A DNA stretch of 64,000 nucleotides from CATOSD01 sp965226695. GTDB taxonomy: Bacteria; Chloroflexota; Dehalococcoidia; Lucifugimonadales; CATOSD01. The notes under the pieces were generated by a model that worked only from the letters and a program-made list of their open reading frames with translations, did not search any database and was not told where the DNA came from. A program made the position numbers and the translations under genes. Each line of letters opens with the position of its first letter. Position 1 is the stretch's first letter. Location of the stretch: NCBI GenBank assembly GCA_965226695.1, contig OZ245405.1, positions 2,542,001 to 2,606,000 on the forward strand. The letters are read 5' to 3'. Positions 25,147-33,586 of the stretch are shown in pieces.

Positions 25147-25572
25147 TCAATCGACTCGCGCGCGCTTGACGTACCGGAAGTGGAAGTCCGCGCCCACGTA
25201 GCTCCCGCCGCCGATGCGCCGTGGCCCGACGTTGCCGACGGACTCCAGATGGCCGTAGTCGACGCTGCCGCCCCAGGTCGGGTCGGCGGCAATCGCCGCC
25301 TCGATGCCGGAGGCGCCTGAAGCGGACGCCAGCTTGTACAGATCGTCGTAGGCCTGGCGACCGTCGGACGATGCAACGAGCAGCGTTACCCGGAATCGTC
25401 CAGCCGACAGGCTCGCCGCCAGCGTCTGTACCGCGTCGCGGCCCTCGTATGCCACCAGCGCCGCCGGAATCTGCGGGGCCGACTCCGACGGATGATCGAC
25501 GACGGTGAGCACCGGCACGGCGGCCAGCAGAGCGACAAGCCCGTCGCGGGCGGCCCGGACGTCGTCCTCCAT
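25147..25572 (-). CDS. phage-like neck/tail-completion protein (tentative)
   Basis: The start at 25572 overlaps the previous stop by four bases (ATGA), giving 141 residues. The protein begins with MEDDVRAARDGLVALLAAVP, has a central strand-rich part (AALVAYEGRDAV; RFRVTLLVASSDGRQAYDDLYKL) and ends in a basic tail. Size, position after the connector gene and fold pattern fit a head-tail joining or tail terminator protein of an HK97-type phage. I do not recognise a specific family. It is the last gene of the phage-like module, 68 bases from the tRNA-Ala gene. Confidence 0.5.
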   Translation of the reverse strand: MEDDVRAARDGLVALLAAVPVLTVVDHPSESAPQIPAALVAYEGRDAVQTLAASLSAGRFRVTLLVASSDGRQAYDDLYKLASASGASGIEAAIAADPTWGGSVDYGHLESVGNVGPRRIGGGSYVGADFHFRYVKRARVD

Positions 25573-26411
25573 CAGACGCCGACCCCCACCGCGGGCTTGC
25601 GGTACGGCGCCAGCATCAACGCCGCGAGGGGGTCCATGCCGGCGACGGGCGAACCGCCCCGTGCCGGGTCCAGCGCATCGTAAGCGCTGCCTGCCCGCCG
25701 CCACAGCGTCACCGCTATCGTCAGCGCCGACTCGACCACGGGCGCCGGGTACTTGAAGACGAAGACCTCCGTGCCGGCGTCATGGCCGACCCTGGCGGTG
25801 CCGTTGACTCCGCGCCGCACGGTAAGGGTGTTGGACTGCCGCGCCCCCACGTACATCTGCTCCGCGCCGACCAGGATCGTTTGGCCGGCGCGGGCGTCCG
25901 AGCCGTCGGCCAGCTCCACCGCGGTCTCGCCTGCTACGGCGACCGCCGGCCCGGTGCGGCCCGCGGGGCGCACGTGCCGCCACCATCCCCACTTGCCGCT
26001 CACTCGCACGCTGCCCCGGCCGGCCGGAAACCGGGTCCGTTCGCCCGCCGCCTCGATGGCGGTGTAGGGGCGAGACGCCGGATTGCCGGCGCTATCGGGA
26101 TCTGCGTTGCTGGGCAGCAGCCGGAAATCGTCCGACGCCCAGTTCGTCTCGGGATGGCCGTCGCCGTTCTCGTCCGTTCTCAGGCCGTCGCGGTTGACGC
26201 AGATGAGGTCGGGCACGAGCAGGCGTGGCCCGCCGGAGCCGTCGAACCTCTTGGCGGCGCTCAGGACGTAGAACGCGCGGTTGCAGTACCGGTCCACGGC
26301 GCGGCTGGCCGTCTCTGCCACGGTCAGAAGCCGTTCGTCGTGTTCCGCGCCGGTTATGTTCAGCACGCCCGAACTCTTCAGAGCGTCGAGCGGCACGTAA
26401 GCGTTTGGCAT
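25572..26411 (-). CDS. phage head-tail connector-like protein
   Basis: The start at 26411 follows an AGGAGGGAG site and gives 279 residues. The N-terminal part (YVPLDALKSSGVLN, then AVDRYCNRAFYV) looks like the helical gp6/gp15-type head-tail connectors that use an Asp-Arg-Tyr-Cys-Asn-Arg segment. The middle is a strand-rich insertion including LVGAEQMYVGARQSNTLTV, the pattern of small beta domains in structural phage proteins. It follows the capsid gene, the usual order head, connector, neck. Exact role is inferred from position. Confidence 0.6.
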   Translation of the reverse strand: MPNAYVPLDALKSSGVLNITGAEHDERLLTVAETASRAVDRYCNRAFYVLSAAKRFDGSGGPRLLVPDLICVNRDGLRTDENGDGHPETNWASDDFRLLPSNADPDSAGNPASRPYTAIEAAGERTRFPAGRGSVRVSGKWGWWRHVRPAGRTGPAVAVAGETAVELADGSDARAGQTILVGAEQMYVGARQSNTLTVRRGVNGTARVGHDAGTEVFVFKYPAPVVESALTIAVTLWRRAGSAYDALDPARGGSPVAGMDPLAALMLAPYRKPAVGVGV

Positions 26412-26438
26412 GGTCTCCCTCCTGGATTCTCGCCGCGT

Positions 26439-26469
26439 GAAAAGGCCCCCTCCCATCGCGGGAGGGGGC
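26439..26469 (-). terminator. terminator hairpin after the phage capsid gene
   Basis: On the minus strand a perfect ten-base stem (GCCCCCTCCC with GGGAGGGGGC, 26445-26469) with a five-base loop is followed by CTTTTC. It lies between the capsid stop and the connector start. It would reduce, but not abolish, expression of the following genes, as is common after the highly expressed capsid gene. Confidence 0.75.
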
Positions 26470-26490
26470 GCATGTGACCGGGGTCGAAGG

Positions 26491-27969
26491 CTACGCGACG
26501 CCGGTTATGTTGTACTGTAGCGCGGTGTGGGTGGCCTTGGACCGGGAGCCGCTGCGCTCGGTGAGCGCGTGGCGGAAGCTCACGGTCACCACGGTCTGGC
26601 GCTTCTGGAGGTCCCTGTCGACGTCGATGTTGAGCTGCCGCCGGAAGCCCTGCGCCCACTGCGTGCGGTTGAACAGCAGCACGCGGCCCGTGTTGGTGCC
26701 GTTGCCGGCGTCGGTGACCTTGCCGTCCACGTCCGCGAGTCGCAGGTGCTCGGACACGATGACGGGAATGCCCTCGATAGCCCCAAGCATTCCGGTCAGC
26801 AGCGTGGCGTTAGGCCCCAGCTTGTCCATCGTCCTGTACTGCGAGATACCCTGGGCGCGTATGAAGGTGTTCACGTCCATCACCCAGGCGAGCTGGGACG
26901 GCCGGACGCCGTACTTGCCCAGCTTGGCGCGCAGCTCGTTGAACATGTCGTCGGATACGGCGGCCCCGTGGTTGTTGGCCTGGCTCGCGTTGTCGACGAG
27001 CGGCAGGTGCACGATGCCGTCGTAGCCGATCAGCCACTGCGCCTTGCCTGCGCTCGAGGCGGAGATGGTCGCTCCGTCGGCGTTGATGCTGTTCTGCGTG
27101 GTGGCGTCGGCGTTGAGGATGATGTCGTCGAGGGTCTCCGCGACGTTGCGCACCAGACCGGCCCTGATCTCCGGCAGCATGGCCACGACGCCGTCCTCCT
27201 CCAGCGTGAAGCTGTACGGCGCCTGCCCCACCAGCTCGTGCGCCGTCAGCGTGGTCTTGCCCGTGCTCAGCCTGGTGTCCGCCGCGGCCACGTTCTCGGT
27301 GCCCGGGTAGAAGCTCACGTCACCCAGCTGCGTGGGCACGTCGAAGGGGTTGGAGGGCATCGGAAACGTCGGCACCAGCGGGGCGACCAGCGTCTGCAGG
27401 TTAACGTCCAGCCACAGCTCTCGCGCCTCGAGCGTGGCCACCAGCTCGTCGCCGTAGCCGGCGGTCGTGCTGTCCATCGCGGCGCGCGTCATAGACTGGA
27501 GCAGCGCGCGCCCGAAACCCTCGTACTGGCCGGTAGGCTTGGAGTCCACCGTGAACCACGACTCGAGCCTCCGGGCGGCCTCGTGGTGCGACGCCTGCAC
27601 GTCGGCGGCCGTGATGCCGCGGACGAGCCCGCGTTTGGCCTCCTCGGCGCGCTCGACCCAGGCGGGGCCGAAGCTCTCGCGCCGCTGGGACCGGGCGAAC
27701 CGGCTCACCAGCGCAAGGTCCAGAATGTCCATGCCGGCGTAGGCCCCCTCCTGCACGTGGTGGCCGGGCCTCTGCTCGACCAGCCTGGCGAGCACGTCGC
27801 GCCGCCGCGTCCGGTCTCGCTGCTGGATGTCGACGACCTCGCGGCCGAGCCGCTCGACCTCCTCGCTCAGCAGCCCCACCTGCGAGGACACCGGGTCGAT
27901 CCGCTCGCGCACGAATCCGTTGATCTCCTCCAGGTCCTTCTTGATTGTTTCCATGTCCGTGTTCGGCAT
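26491..27969 (-). CDS. HK97-type major capsid protein
   Basis: This protein of 492 residues starts after an AAAGGAG site. The first 90 residues are a charged helical region (METIKKDLEEINGFVRERID) typical of the scaffold-like delta domain. The rest matches HK97-fold capsids: a long central region with LVAPLVPTFPMPSNPFDVPTQ, a Gly/Ala-rich spine, and a C-terminal Lys-Arg-Gln-Thr-Val-Val-Thr-Val-Ser-Phe-Arg strand. The prohead protease gene lies directly upstream. Together they form a head module; the portal and terminase genes normally found next to it are missing. Confidence 0.8.
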   Translation of the reverse strand: MPNTDMETIKKDLEEINGFVRERIDPVSSQVGLLSEEVERLGREVVDIQQRDRTRRRDVLARLVEQRPGHHVQEGAYAGMDILDLALVSRFARSQRRESFGPAWVERAEEAKRGLVRGITAADVQASHHEAARRLESWFTVDSKPTGQYEGFGRALLQSMTRAAMDSTTAGYGDELVATLEARELWLDVNLQTLVAPLVPTFPMPSNPFDVPTQLGDVSFYPGTENVAAADTRLSTGKTTLTAHELVGQAPYSFTLEEDGVVAMLPEIRAGLVRNVAETLDDIILNADATTQNSINADGATISASSAGKAQWLIGYDGIVHLPLVDNASQANNHGAAVSDDMFNELRAKLGKYGVRPSQLAWVMDVNTFIRAQGISQYRTMDKLGPNATLLTGMLGAIEGIPVIVSEHLRLADVDGKVTDAGNGTNTGRVLLFNRTQWAQGFRRQLNIDVDRDLQKRQTVVTVSFRHALTERSGSRSKATHTALQYNITGVA

Positions 27970-28009
27970 CTTGGTTCTCCTTTCCCTATGATTGCGTTCT
28001 ATTGACTCG

Positions 28010-28654
28010 CTAGCCCCACTGCTGAGATGGTGCAGGGCGACCGCGAAGCCTCAGCTTGAGGTCCTCCAACAGCTCCCGGACCGCGACGAGGTCTTCGCCG
28101 GGGAGCGGGGTCTTTCCGCGGGCGGGCGATTGTTCCCCCACCTGCGGGCCTGCCATACCCAGAAAATCATCCAGCAGCCTCGCGTGGCACTCGCGCAGGG
28201 CGTCCGGGTCCGACGGGACGGGGACGATGGACCACTCGAGCAGGTCGGAGCGGATGTCGCGGTAGCCGCCATCCCGTGTCGGCGAGGTCTCGATGGGCAG
28301 CCAGCTTATCGAGGCCGCGCGGAGGAAGCCCCTGTCCCAGGCGTTCTTCACGCGCCGCGCGAACGGGTCGTCGCCCAGAAACTCGAACTCCGCCACCAGC
28401 CTACCCGCGCCGGTCTTGGCCAGTTCCAGCGTCCTGCCGATGGGCAGCCCGCCGGAGGGCGAGCGCCCGGATACGTCGTGTGCCCACATCACGACCGGAT
28501 TGAGCATATAGTTGTCGACCGAGAGCCCCTTGAAGTCGAGCGTGGGAGGCTGCCGCGCCTCCTCGTTGGCCGCGATGGTCACTCGGTAGCGGTTGGCGTC
28601 GACGGCGGCGCTGCCGATGATGGCTGCGTTCGCCGTGCGCGTCTGTCTGGCCAT
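28010..28654 (-). CDS. HK97-type prohead protease
   Basis: This 214-residue protein follows an AAAGGAG site. It has the signatures of the S78/U35 prohead protease family: a strand with NRYRVTIAANEEA, the catalytic-histidine segment MLNPVVMWAHD near residue 57, PIGRTLEL, and the serine segment FLRAASISWLP near residue 110. It matures the capsid by cutting the N-terminal scaffold region, here presumably that of the next gene. The C-terminal 60 residues are charged and disordered. A strong terminator lies just upstream, so this gene starts a separate transcript or is silent. Confidence 0.85.
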   Translation of the reverse strand: MARQTRTANAAIIGSAAVDANRYRVTIAANEEARQPPTLDFKGLSVDNYMLNPVVMWAHDVSGRSPSGGLPIGRTLELAKTGAGRLVAEFEFLGDDPFARRVKNAWDRGFLRAASISWLPIETSPTRDGGYRDIRSDLLEWSIVPVPSDPDALRECHARLLDDFLGMAGPQVGEQSPARGKTPLPGEDLVAVRELLEDLKLRLRGRPAPSQQWG

Positions 28655-28980
28655 AACGTCTCCTTTCTCCTATTCGCCTGCCCGTTGCAGACAAGGCAAA
28701 CGCCTGTGTCGTAATCCCGGCTCCGTAGACACAAAAACCCCCGCACGGTCCCGCGTCTCCTGGGACTCGTTCGGGGGCTGTCGGCCCTGCCTGATTCTCT
28801 GCCAGCCGCTCTCGCCTGTGCGTTTCGCACGGCCCTTTGCGACTGGTCTTGGCCGACGATAGCACGGGTGTTCTTAGCTAGTCAATACCCCTGTCAACGG
28901 CGCGCGCCGTGCTATAATCTGGCCTTAGGCTGTTGGCGGAGGCGCGCGGGACCGTGCGTCCTCCTGAAGGAGGCGGACCG
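28655..28980. other. spacer upstream of the phage module with a terminator
   Basis: No gene is supported in these 326 bases. They contain a terminator reading on the minus strand (28733-28777), which would have closed an upstream phage gene that is no longer present, and the promoter region of the DUF4349 lipoprotein on the plus strand. Confidence 0.6.
28733..28777 (-). terminator. terminator upstream of the prohead protease gene
   Basis: On the minus strand CCCCCG with CGGGGG and an inner GTCCC/GGGAC form an imperfect stem of about 15 bp (28738-28777), followed directly by TTTTTG. No minus-strand gene remains upstream to use it, which suggests that part of a phage operon has been lost here. 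Confidence 0.65.
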
Positions 28981-30672
28981 GTGCTCATACTAAGGGCAGT
29001 GTTGCTGCTGATAGGGATGACTGCTCTCGGCATCATCTTCGGCGCGTGCTCCGCAAGTGACGACGAAGACGAGTACCGTCAAGAACTAGGCTTGGACCGC
29101 CCCGGCTTCCCCGGCCTGCCCGGCAACCCCGGCGCGCCGGCGATGATAGACCAGGGGCTGGCGATGTCGGCCACGGAATCGTCCGCGATGTCCATTGCGC
29201 CGCAGCAACCCGCGGCCGCTGCCATGCCCACGGCGGTCGCCATGGTGGTATCTGCCGACGTGGGCCCCGCGCCCCCCGCGGCCCCGGCCGCCGCCAAGGT
29301 GCAGGCCGCAACCGCGGACGATTCCGACGAACGGCCCGTCGCGTCGCTTGTGGCCCAGCAGCGTATCATCGTGCGCACAGTGGATCTCGGCATCGTGGTA
29401 GAGGACGTGACGGCGGCCATCCAGGCCGCGTCGAACATAGCGCAGGATATGGGCGGCTGGCTGGTAGGCTCCGAGCACAGCCTGAAGCACCGGGGCAGCG
29501 TTTCCGTCCGGGTGCCGGCCAACTCCCTGGACGACACAATCGACGCGCTCCGTGATCTGGCCCGCGAGGTCGATTACGAAATCGCCCACAGCCAGGACGT
29601 GACCGACGAGTACGTCGACCTGAAGTCCCGCATGCGCAACCTGGAGGCCACGGAGTCGGCGCTGCTGGCGTTGTTCGACAGGGCGCAAAAGGTGGAAGAC
29701 GCGCTCGACGTGCAGAGAGAGCTGGCGCGGGTGCAGGAACAGATGGAGATAATGCAGGGTCGCATAGCCTACCTCGAGCAGACCTCCGCCTATTCGCTGC
29801 TGAACGTGACCCTCCGCCTGGCGCCCTTCGACATTCGCGTCGACGGCGGGGACGACAAGACGGCCAGCGTGGGTGAGTTCGCAAGGTTCAGGGCCACCTT
29901 CACGCCACCCGATGACATCGACAACTTCTCCTTCACCTGGGACTTCGGCGACGGCTCCGGCATCGTGACCGGACACAGGGTTGCCCCCACGATCGATGGC
30001 ACGGGCAAGGTCACCGCTACGGTTACGCACGTGTACGAGAACGAACGCGACTCTCCCTACATCGCGACAGTTGAGCTGACCGGCACCGGCGACGCGGGCG
30101 TGGCCGAGGGTTCCGACACCGTCATTGTCTCGGTGTCCAGAGTGCCCAACATCGAGGTGTTCGCCGGTGAAGCGTTCAGCGTCTTCGCTGGCGAGGAGTT
30201 CGAGCTTACCGGCTCGTTCACGCGGCCCGCCGGCCTCAGCGACGTCACCTACAGTTGGGACTTCGGCGACGGCTCGAAACCCCAATCGAGTGCGCTGAGC
30301 GAGGGCCAGACCACCGCCTCCGCAACTCACGTCTACGACAACCACAGGCCGGCTCCCTATACCGTGACGCTGACCGTAACGGCGTCGAGCCAAGCCGGAG
30401 AGATCGAGGCCAGCTCCCAGACCACCGTCTACGTCCGGGAGTCGCTCGGCTGGACTGTGGGCGGATGGAGCCCCGGCGAGGACGGCAAGGAGGCGACGCG
30501 CGCGCTGTCCGAGCTCTTGCAGGGACTGACCACGCTGCTCATCTGGGCGGTGATATTCAGCCCATTCTGGCTGGCCGTCATCGCGGCGATCTGGTACCTG
30601 GTGCGTCGCTCGAGGCGCTACCAGGCGCGGCGGCAGTCTCCCGCAAGCCCTACCGCGACCACACAGGACTAG
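28981..30672 (+). CDS. DUF4349 lipoprotein with two PKD-like domains and C-terminal anchor
   Basis: The GTG at 28981 has an AAGGAGG site eight bases away and gives 563 residues. A lipoprotein-type signal ends at FGACS near residue 24. An Ala/Pro-rich linker precedes a DUF4349 domain (about 110-285) with a coiled-coil stretch (LKSRMRNLEATESALLALFDRA). Two PKD-like repeats, each with FGDGS and a His-Val-Tyr-Glu/Asp-Asn segment, span about 290-475. A membrane helix near 515-540 ends in a basic tail. It probably anchors at the surface and binds envelope or extracellular material. Confidence 0.85.
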   Translation: MLILRAVLLLIGMTALGIIFGACSASDDEDEYRQELGLDRPGFPGLPGNPGAPAMIDQGLAMSATESSAMSIAPQQPAAAAMPTAVAMVVSADVGPAPPAAPAAAKVQAATADDSDERPVASLVAQQRIIVRTVDLGIVVEDVTAAIQAASNIAQDMGGWLVGSEHSLKHRGSVSVRVPANSLDDTIDALRDLAREVDYEIAHSQDVTDEYVDLKSRMRNLEATESALLALFDRAQKVEDALDVQRELARVQEQMEIMQGRIAYLEQTSAYSLLNVTLRLAPFDIRVDGGDDKTASVGEFARFRATFTPPDDIDNFSFTWDFGDGSGIVTGHRVAPTIDGTGKVTATVTHVYENERDSPYIATVELTGTGDAGVAEGSDTVIVSVSRVPNIEVFAGEAFSVFAGEEFELTGSFTRPAGLSDVTYSWDFGDGSKPQSSALSEGQTTASATHVYDNHRPAPYTVTLTVTASSQAGEIEASSQTTVYVRESLGWTVGGWSPGEDGKEATRALSELLQGLTTLLIWAVIFSPFWLAVIAAIWYLVRRSRRYQARRQSPASPTATTQD

Positions 30673-30674
30673 AC

Positions 30675-31154
30675 TTGCAGGCGGTGACGAGGCATTTCAC
30701 GGCAACCGGCTTCGTGGTTCACGCGGGCCACGTGCTGCTGCACTGGCATCCCAAGGTCGCCGCGTGGCTGCCGCCCGGAGGTCACGTCGAGCCGAACGAG
30801 GACCCCGTGCAGGCGGTGACGCGCGAGGTGCGCGAGGAGGCCGGCGTGGAGGCCGAGGTCGTCGGGCCGGCGCCGGCACTGCCCCTCGACTATCCCCGGC
30901 AGGTGCAGCCGCCGTTCACCATCATGGTCGAGGACATTCACGACCCGGTCGACGGATTCCACTACCACATAGACATGATCTACTTCTGCAGGCTCGTCGG
31001 ACAACCGCGTCCGCTCAACCCCGGCTGGACCTGGGTTTCGCGCGAACGGCTTGCAGCTGGCGCGGCGCTGCAACTCGGCGACTCACCCTGCGAGCCGCCG
31101 CCAGAGGACGTCCGGCTGCTCGCCGAGCTCGCGTTCGCCGCGGTGGAGGACTGA
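30675..31154 (+). CDS. NUDIX hydrolase
   Basis: This 159-residue protein starts at TTG two bases after the preceding stop, with AGGA six bases upstream; GTG 30684 is the alternative. The full NUDIX box is present (GHVEPNE, seven residues, REVREEAGV), so it should hydrolyse a nucleoside-diphosphate-linked compound using Mg2+. The preceding strand reads WLPPGGHVEP. The C-terminal part contains HYHIDMIYFCRLV. The substrate cannot be predicted. Tight spacing to the DUF4349 gene suggests co-transcription. Confidence 0.85.
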   Translation: MQAVTRHFTATGFVVHAGHVLLHWHPKVAAWLPPGGHVEPNEDPVQAVTREVREEAGVEAEVVGPAPALPLDYPRQVQPPFTIMVEDIHDPVDGFHYHIDMIYFCRLVGQPRPLNPGWTWVSRERLAAGAALQLGDSPCEPPPEDVRLLAELAFAAVED

Positions 31155-31203
31155 CGGTCCACGCCGCGTCCGGCCAGCCCATTCTACTCAACGAGATTGA
31201 GCC

Positions 31204-31797
31204 ATGTGTGACCGCGACCCCACCACGCCACTCCGCCATCTGCGCCGCGTCGTCGTTATCGGCACCACCGGCTCGGGAAAGACTACCCTCGCCCGCGATC
31301 TCGCCCGCGCCCTGGGCACTGTCCACGTCGAATTCGACTCCTACCGCCATGGCCCAAACTGGACCGAGACCCCCGACGACGAGTTCGTCCGCCAGCTTGC
31401 CCACGCACTGAGCGGCGACCGCTGGGTTGCCGACGGCAACTACAGTATGGCCCGGGACAGCGTGTGGCCCAGGGCTACTTCGATAGTGTGGCTGGACTTT
31501 AACTTTGGCCTCGTGTTCTGGCGGCTGGCGCTGCGAACGCTGAGGCGCGGCATAACCCGCGAAACGCTCTGGAACGGCAACAAGGAGAACCTCTTCAGCC
31601 ACCTGTTCACCAGGCACTCCCTGTTCCTGTGGGCGTTCAAGTCGCACTGGCGGCGAAGGCGCACCTTGCCCCTTGCGCTCGCCCAGCCGCAGCACACCCA
31701 CCTGCGCCTGGTGCGGCTGCGGTCGCCTCGCGCGGCGGCACGGTGGCTGGCAGACGTACAGCGAGCATCAACAGTCCCTTCCCACTCCGAGGGCTGA
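31204..31797 (+). CDS. P-loop nucleotide kinase-like protein (FlaR/adenylate-kinase-like)
   Basis: This 197-residue protein has a Walker A motif, GTTGSGKTT, near residue 21. It then shows the EFDSYRHGPNWTETPDDEF segment and WVADGNYS near residue 78, the pattern of the FlaR-like topology modulation or adenylate-kinase-related family. An Arg-rich helix with TLRRGITRETLWNGNKENL follows, typical of the lid. It probably phosphorylates a small nucleotide-like molecule. The start is taken at ATG 31204, which has only a weak site. Confidence 0.75.
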   Translation: MCDRDPTTPLRHLRRVVVIGTTGSGKTTLARDLARALGTVHVEFDSYRHGPNWTETPDDEFVRQLAHALSGDRWVADGNYSMARDSVWPRATSIVWLDFNFGLVFWRLALRTLRRGITRETLWNGNKENLFSHLFTRHSLFLWAFKSHWRRRRTLPLALAQPQHTHLRLVRLRSPRAAARWLADVQRASTVPSHSEG

Positions 31798-31830
31798 CGG
31801 TCTAGGTGTTGGGATGAGGCGCCTTCCTAA

Positions 31831-31873
31831 AGTCCCCTCTCCCTCAGGGAGAGGGCTAGGGTGAGGGTGAAGG
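31831..31873. repeat. dispersed palindromic repeat, family A
   Basis: The core cccctctccctcagggagaggg with the flank ctagggtgagggtgaag is an inverted copy of the elements at 52411-52456, 58164-58202 and 58287-58326. It lies between genes and could form a strong hairpin in RNA. Confidence 0.75.
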
Positions 31874-31951
31874 GCCAGCCCCGCCGCCCGTTCCGGTGGC
31901 ATTCGACGCCCCATCCCGCTAAACTGGCCCCATACGCTGGGGAGGTTTTAC

Positions 31952-33022
31952 GTGGCCAGTTACAACATCGCTGTGATACGTGGCGACGGCGTCGGCGTGG
32001 AGGTGATCGAGGAGGGACTCAAGGTCCTGCGGGCCGTGGGGCGGCTGTACGAGATCGACTGGAACTTCGTCGAGCATCCGTGGGGCTCCGACTACTACCT
32101 CGAGCACGCTGAGATGATGCCCCCGGACGGCCTGGAGCGGCTTGCGGAGGCCGACTCCATCTATCTGGGCGCGGTAGGCCATCCCGACATACAGGACCAC
32201 GTGACGCTCAACGGCCTGCTGCTGCCGATTCGCCGCACTTTCGACCAGTACGTCTGCGAGCGTCCCAGCGTGCTCTATCCCGGGGTGGAGTCACCGCTTC
32301 GCGACAAGTCTCCGGGCGACATCGACATGGTCGTGATAAGAGAGAACACCGAGGGCGAGTACGCCGACGTCGGCGGCTTTCAGTACGCCGGCTTCGCCGA
32401 GGAAGTGGGCATCCAGGCCGGCGTCTTCACCCGTCGCGGCTGCCAGCGCGTGATTACCTACGCTTTCGAGCTCGCCCGCAGACGGGACCGCAAGCGGCTC
32501 GTGACCTCGATCACCAAGTCCAACGCCCAGGGCTACGGGATGATCGTGTGGGACAGGGCATTCGAGGCGGTGGCGGAGCGCTATCCCGACGTGCGAACCC
32601 AGTCACTGCTGATCGACGCGGCCTGCATGGACTTCGTGCGCCGTCCCGAATCCTTCGACGTGGTCGTCGCCAGCAACCTGTTCGGCGACATCCTCACGGA
32701 CATCGGCGCCATCATCACCGGCAGCATGGGACTGGCCGCCAGCGGAAACATCGACCCGGAGCGGCGGTACCCCTCCATGTTCGAGCCGGTGCACGGCAGC
32801 GCCCCCGACATAGTGGGCCAGGGCATCGCCAACCCAATGGCGGCAATCCTGTCCGGCGGCATGATGCTCGGCCACCTGGGACACGCCGACGCGCAACAGG
32901 CCATCGAGCGCGCCGTGCTCGGTACGATTGAGGCGGGCGAAACGCTGACGCCCGACCTCGGCGGCGCCTCGACCACCCAGGCCGTTGGCGACGCCGTGGT
33001 CGAACGCCTGGAGCAAAGCTGA
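31952..33022 (+). CDS. isocitrate/isopropylmalate dehydrogenase family (tartrate dehydrogenase-like)
   Basis: This 356-residue protein starts at GTG after GGGGAGG. It has the signatures of the beta-decarboxylating dehydrogenase family: IRGDGVGVEVIEEG at the start, GAVGHP near residue 73, RENTEGEYADVGG near residue 130, SNLFGDILTDIGA and the Glu-Pro-Val-His-Gly-Ser-Ala-Pro-Asp segment. Residues around the substrate loop (LNGLLLPIRRTFDQYVCERP) resemble tartrate dehydrogenase/decarboxylase more than LeuB, and a separate LeuB is present at 45576. It oxidises a 2-hydroxyacid with NAD+; the substrate is uncertain. Confidence 0.8.
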   Translation: MASYNIAVIRGDGVGVEVIEEGLKVLRAVGRLYEIDWNFVEHPWGSDYYLEHAEMMPPDGLERLAEADSIYLGAVGHPDIQDHVTLNGLLLPIRRTFDQYVCERPSVLYPGVESPLRDKSPGDIDMVVIRENTEGEYADVGGFQYAGFAEEVGIQAGVFTRRGCQRVITYAFELARRRDRKRLVTSITKSNAQGYGMIVWDRAFEAVAERYPDVRTQSLLIDAACMDFVRRPESFDVVVASNLFGDILTDIGAIITGSMGLAASGNIDPERRYPSMFEPVHGSAPDIVGQGIANPMAAILSGGMMLGHLGHADAQQAIERAVLGTIEAGETLTPDLGGASTTQAVGDAVVERLEQS

Positions 33023-33026
33023 CGGG

Positions 33027-33566
33027 ATGGGCCAGTGCAAAGACGATGCGATGTTCTCACGCGACGGGCGCTACCGTTACCTACTGACGAGACGCGTCGA
33101 CCATGGTGAACGTTCTGTCATGTTTCTGATGCTGAACCCGTCCAGGGCTGACAAGGTTCACAACGACAATACGATAACCAAGTGCATGGGCTTCGCGAGA
33201 AAATGGGGCTTCAAGTGCCTGAGCGTGGTCAACTTGACGCCGCATGTGGCGACGTATCCGACCGACCTGCCGGCGGACCTGCCCGAGCCCAGGTACGTTC
33301 AGAGCCGCAACCTGCGAATTGTCCGGCAGACGGCGGCGGAGTCCGACCTCCTAGTCGTAGCCTACGGCAACAGCGTGAAGAACTTGGAACGCTCGGACGG
33401 CGCACGTGGCAGAGCCCGCCTGATGACGCGCTCGCTCGCTGACGCAGGGCACGAGCTTCACTGCCTCGGCATTACAGAATTGGGCCATCCGCGACATCCA
33501 GTGCGATTAGCCTATAACACTGCTCTGGAAGTCTACGGGGTGAGCGGCGGCACGGCAACATACTAA
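33027..33566 (+). CDS. DUF1643 family protein
   Basis: This 179-residue protein begins five bases after the dehydrogenase stop and matches DUF1643: RYRYLLTRRV, FLMLNPSRADKVHNDNTI near residue 40, VVNLTPHVATYP near residue 73, a central LVVAYGNSVKN, and a C-terminal LGITELGHPRHP segment. The family is widespread with no firm function. The ATG at 33027 is chosen; ATG 33051 is also possible. It is followed 20 bases later by the second hydantoinase gene. Confidence 0.8.
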   Translation: MGQCKDDAMFSRDGRYRYLLTRRVDHGERSVMFLMLNPSRADKVHNDNTITKCMGFARKWGFKCLSVVNLTPHVATYPTDLPADLPEPRYVQSRNLRIVRQTAAESDLLVVAYGNSVKNLERSDGARGRARLMTRSLADAGHELHCLGITELGHPRHPVRLAYNTALEVYGVSGGTATY

Positions 33567-33586
33567 CCTAACACAGGAGGTTCGCA

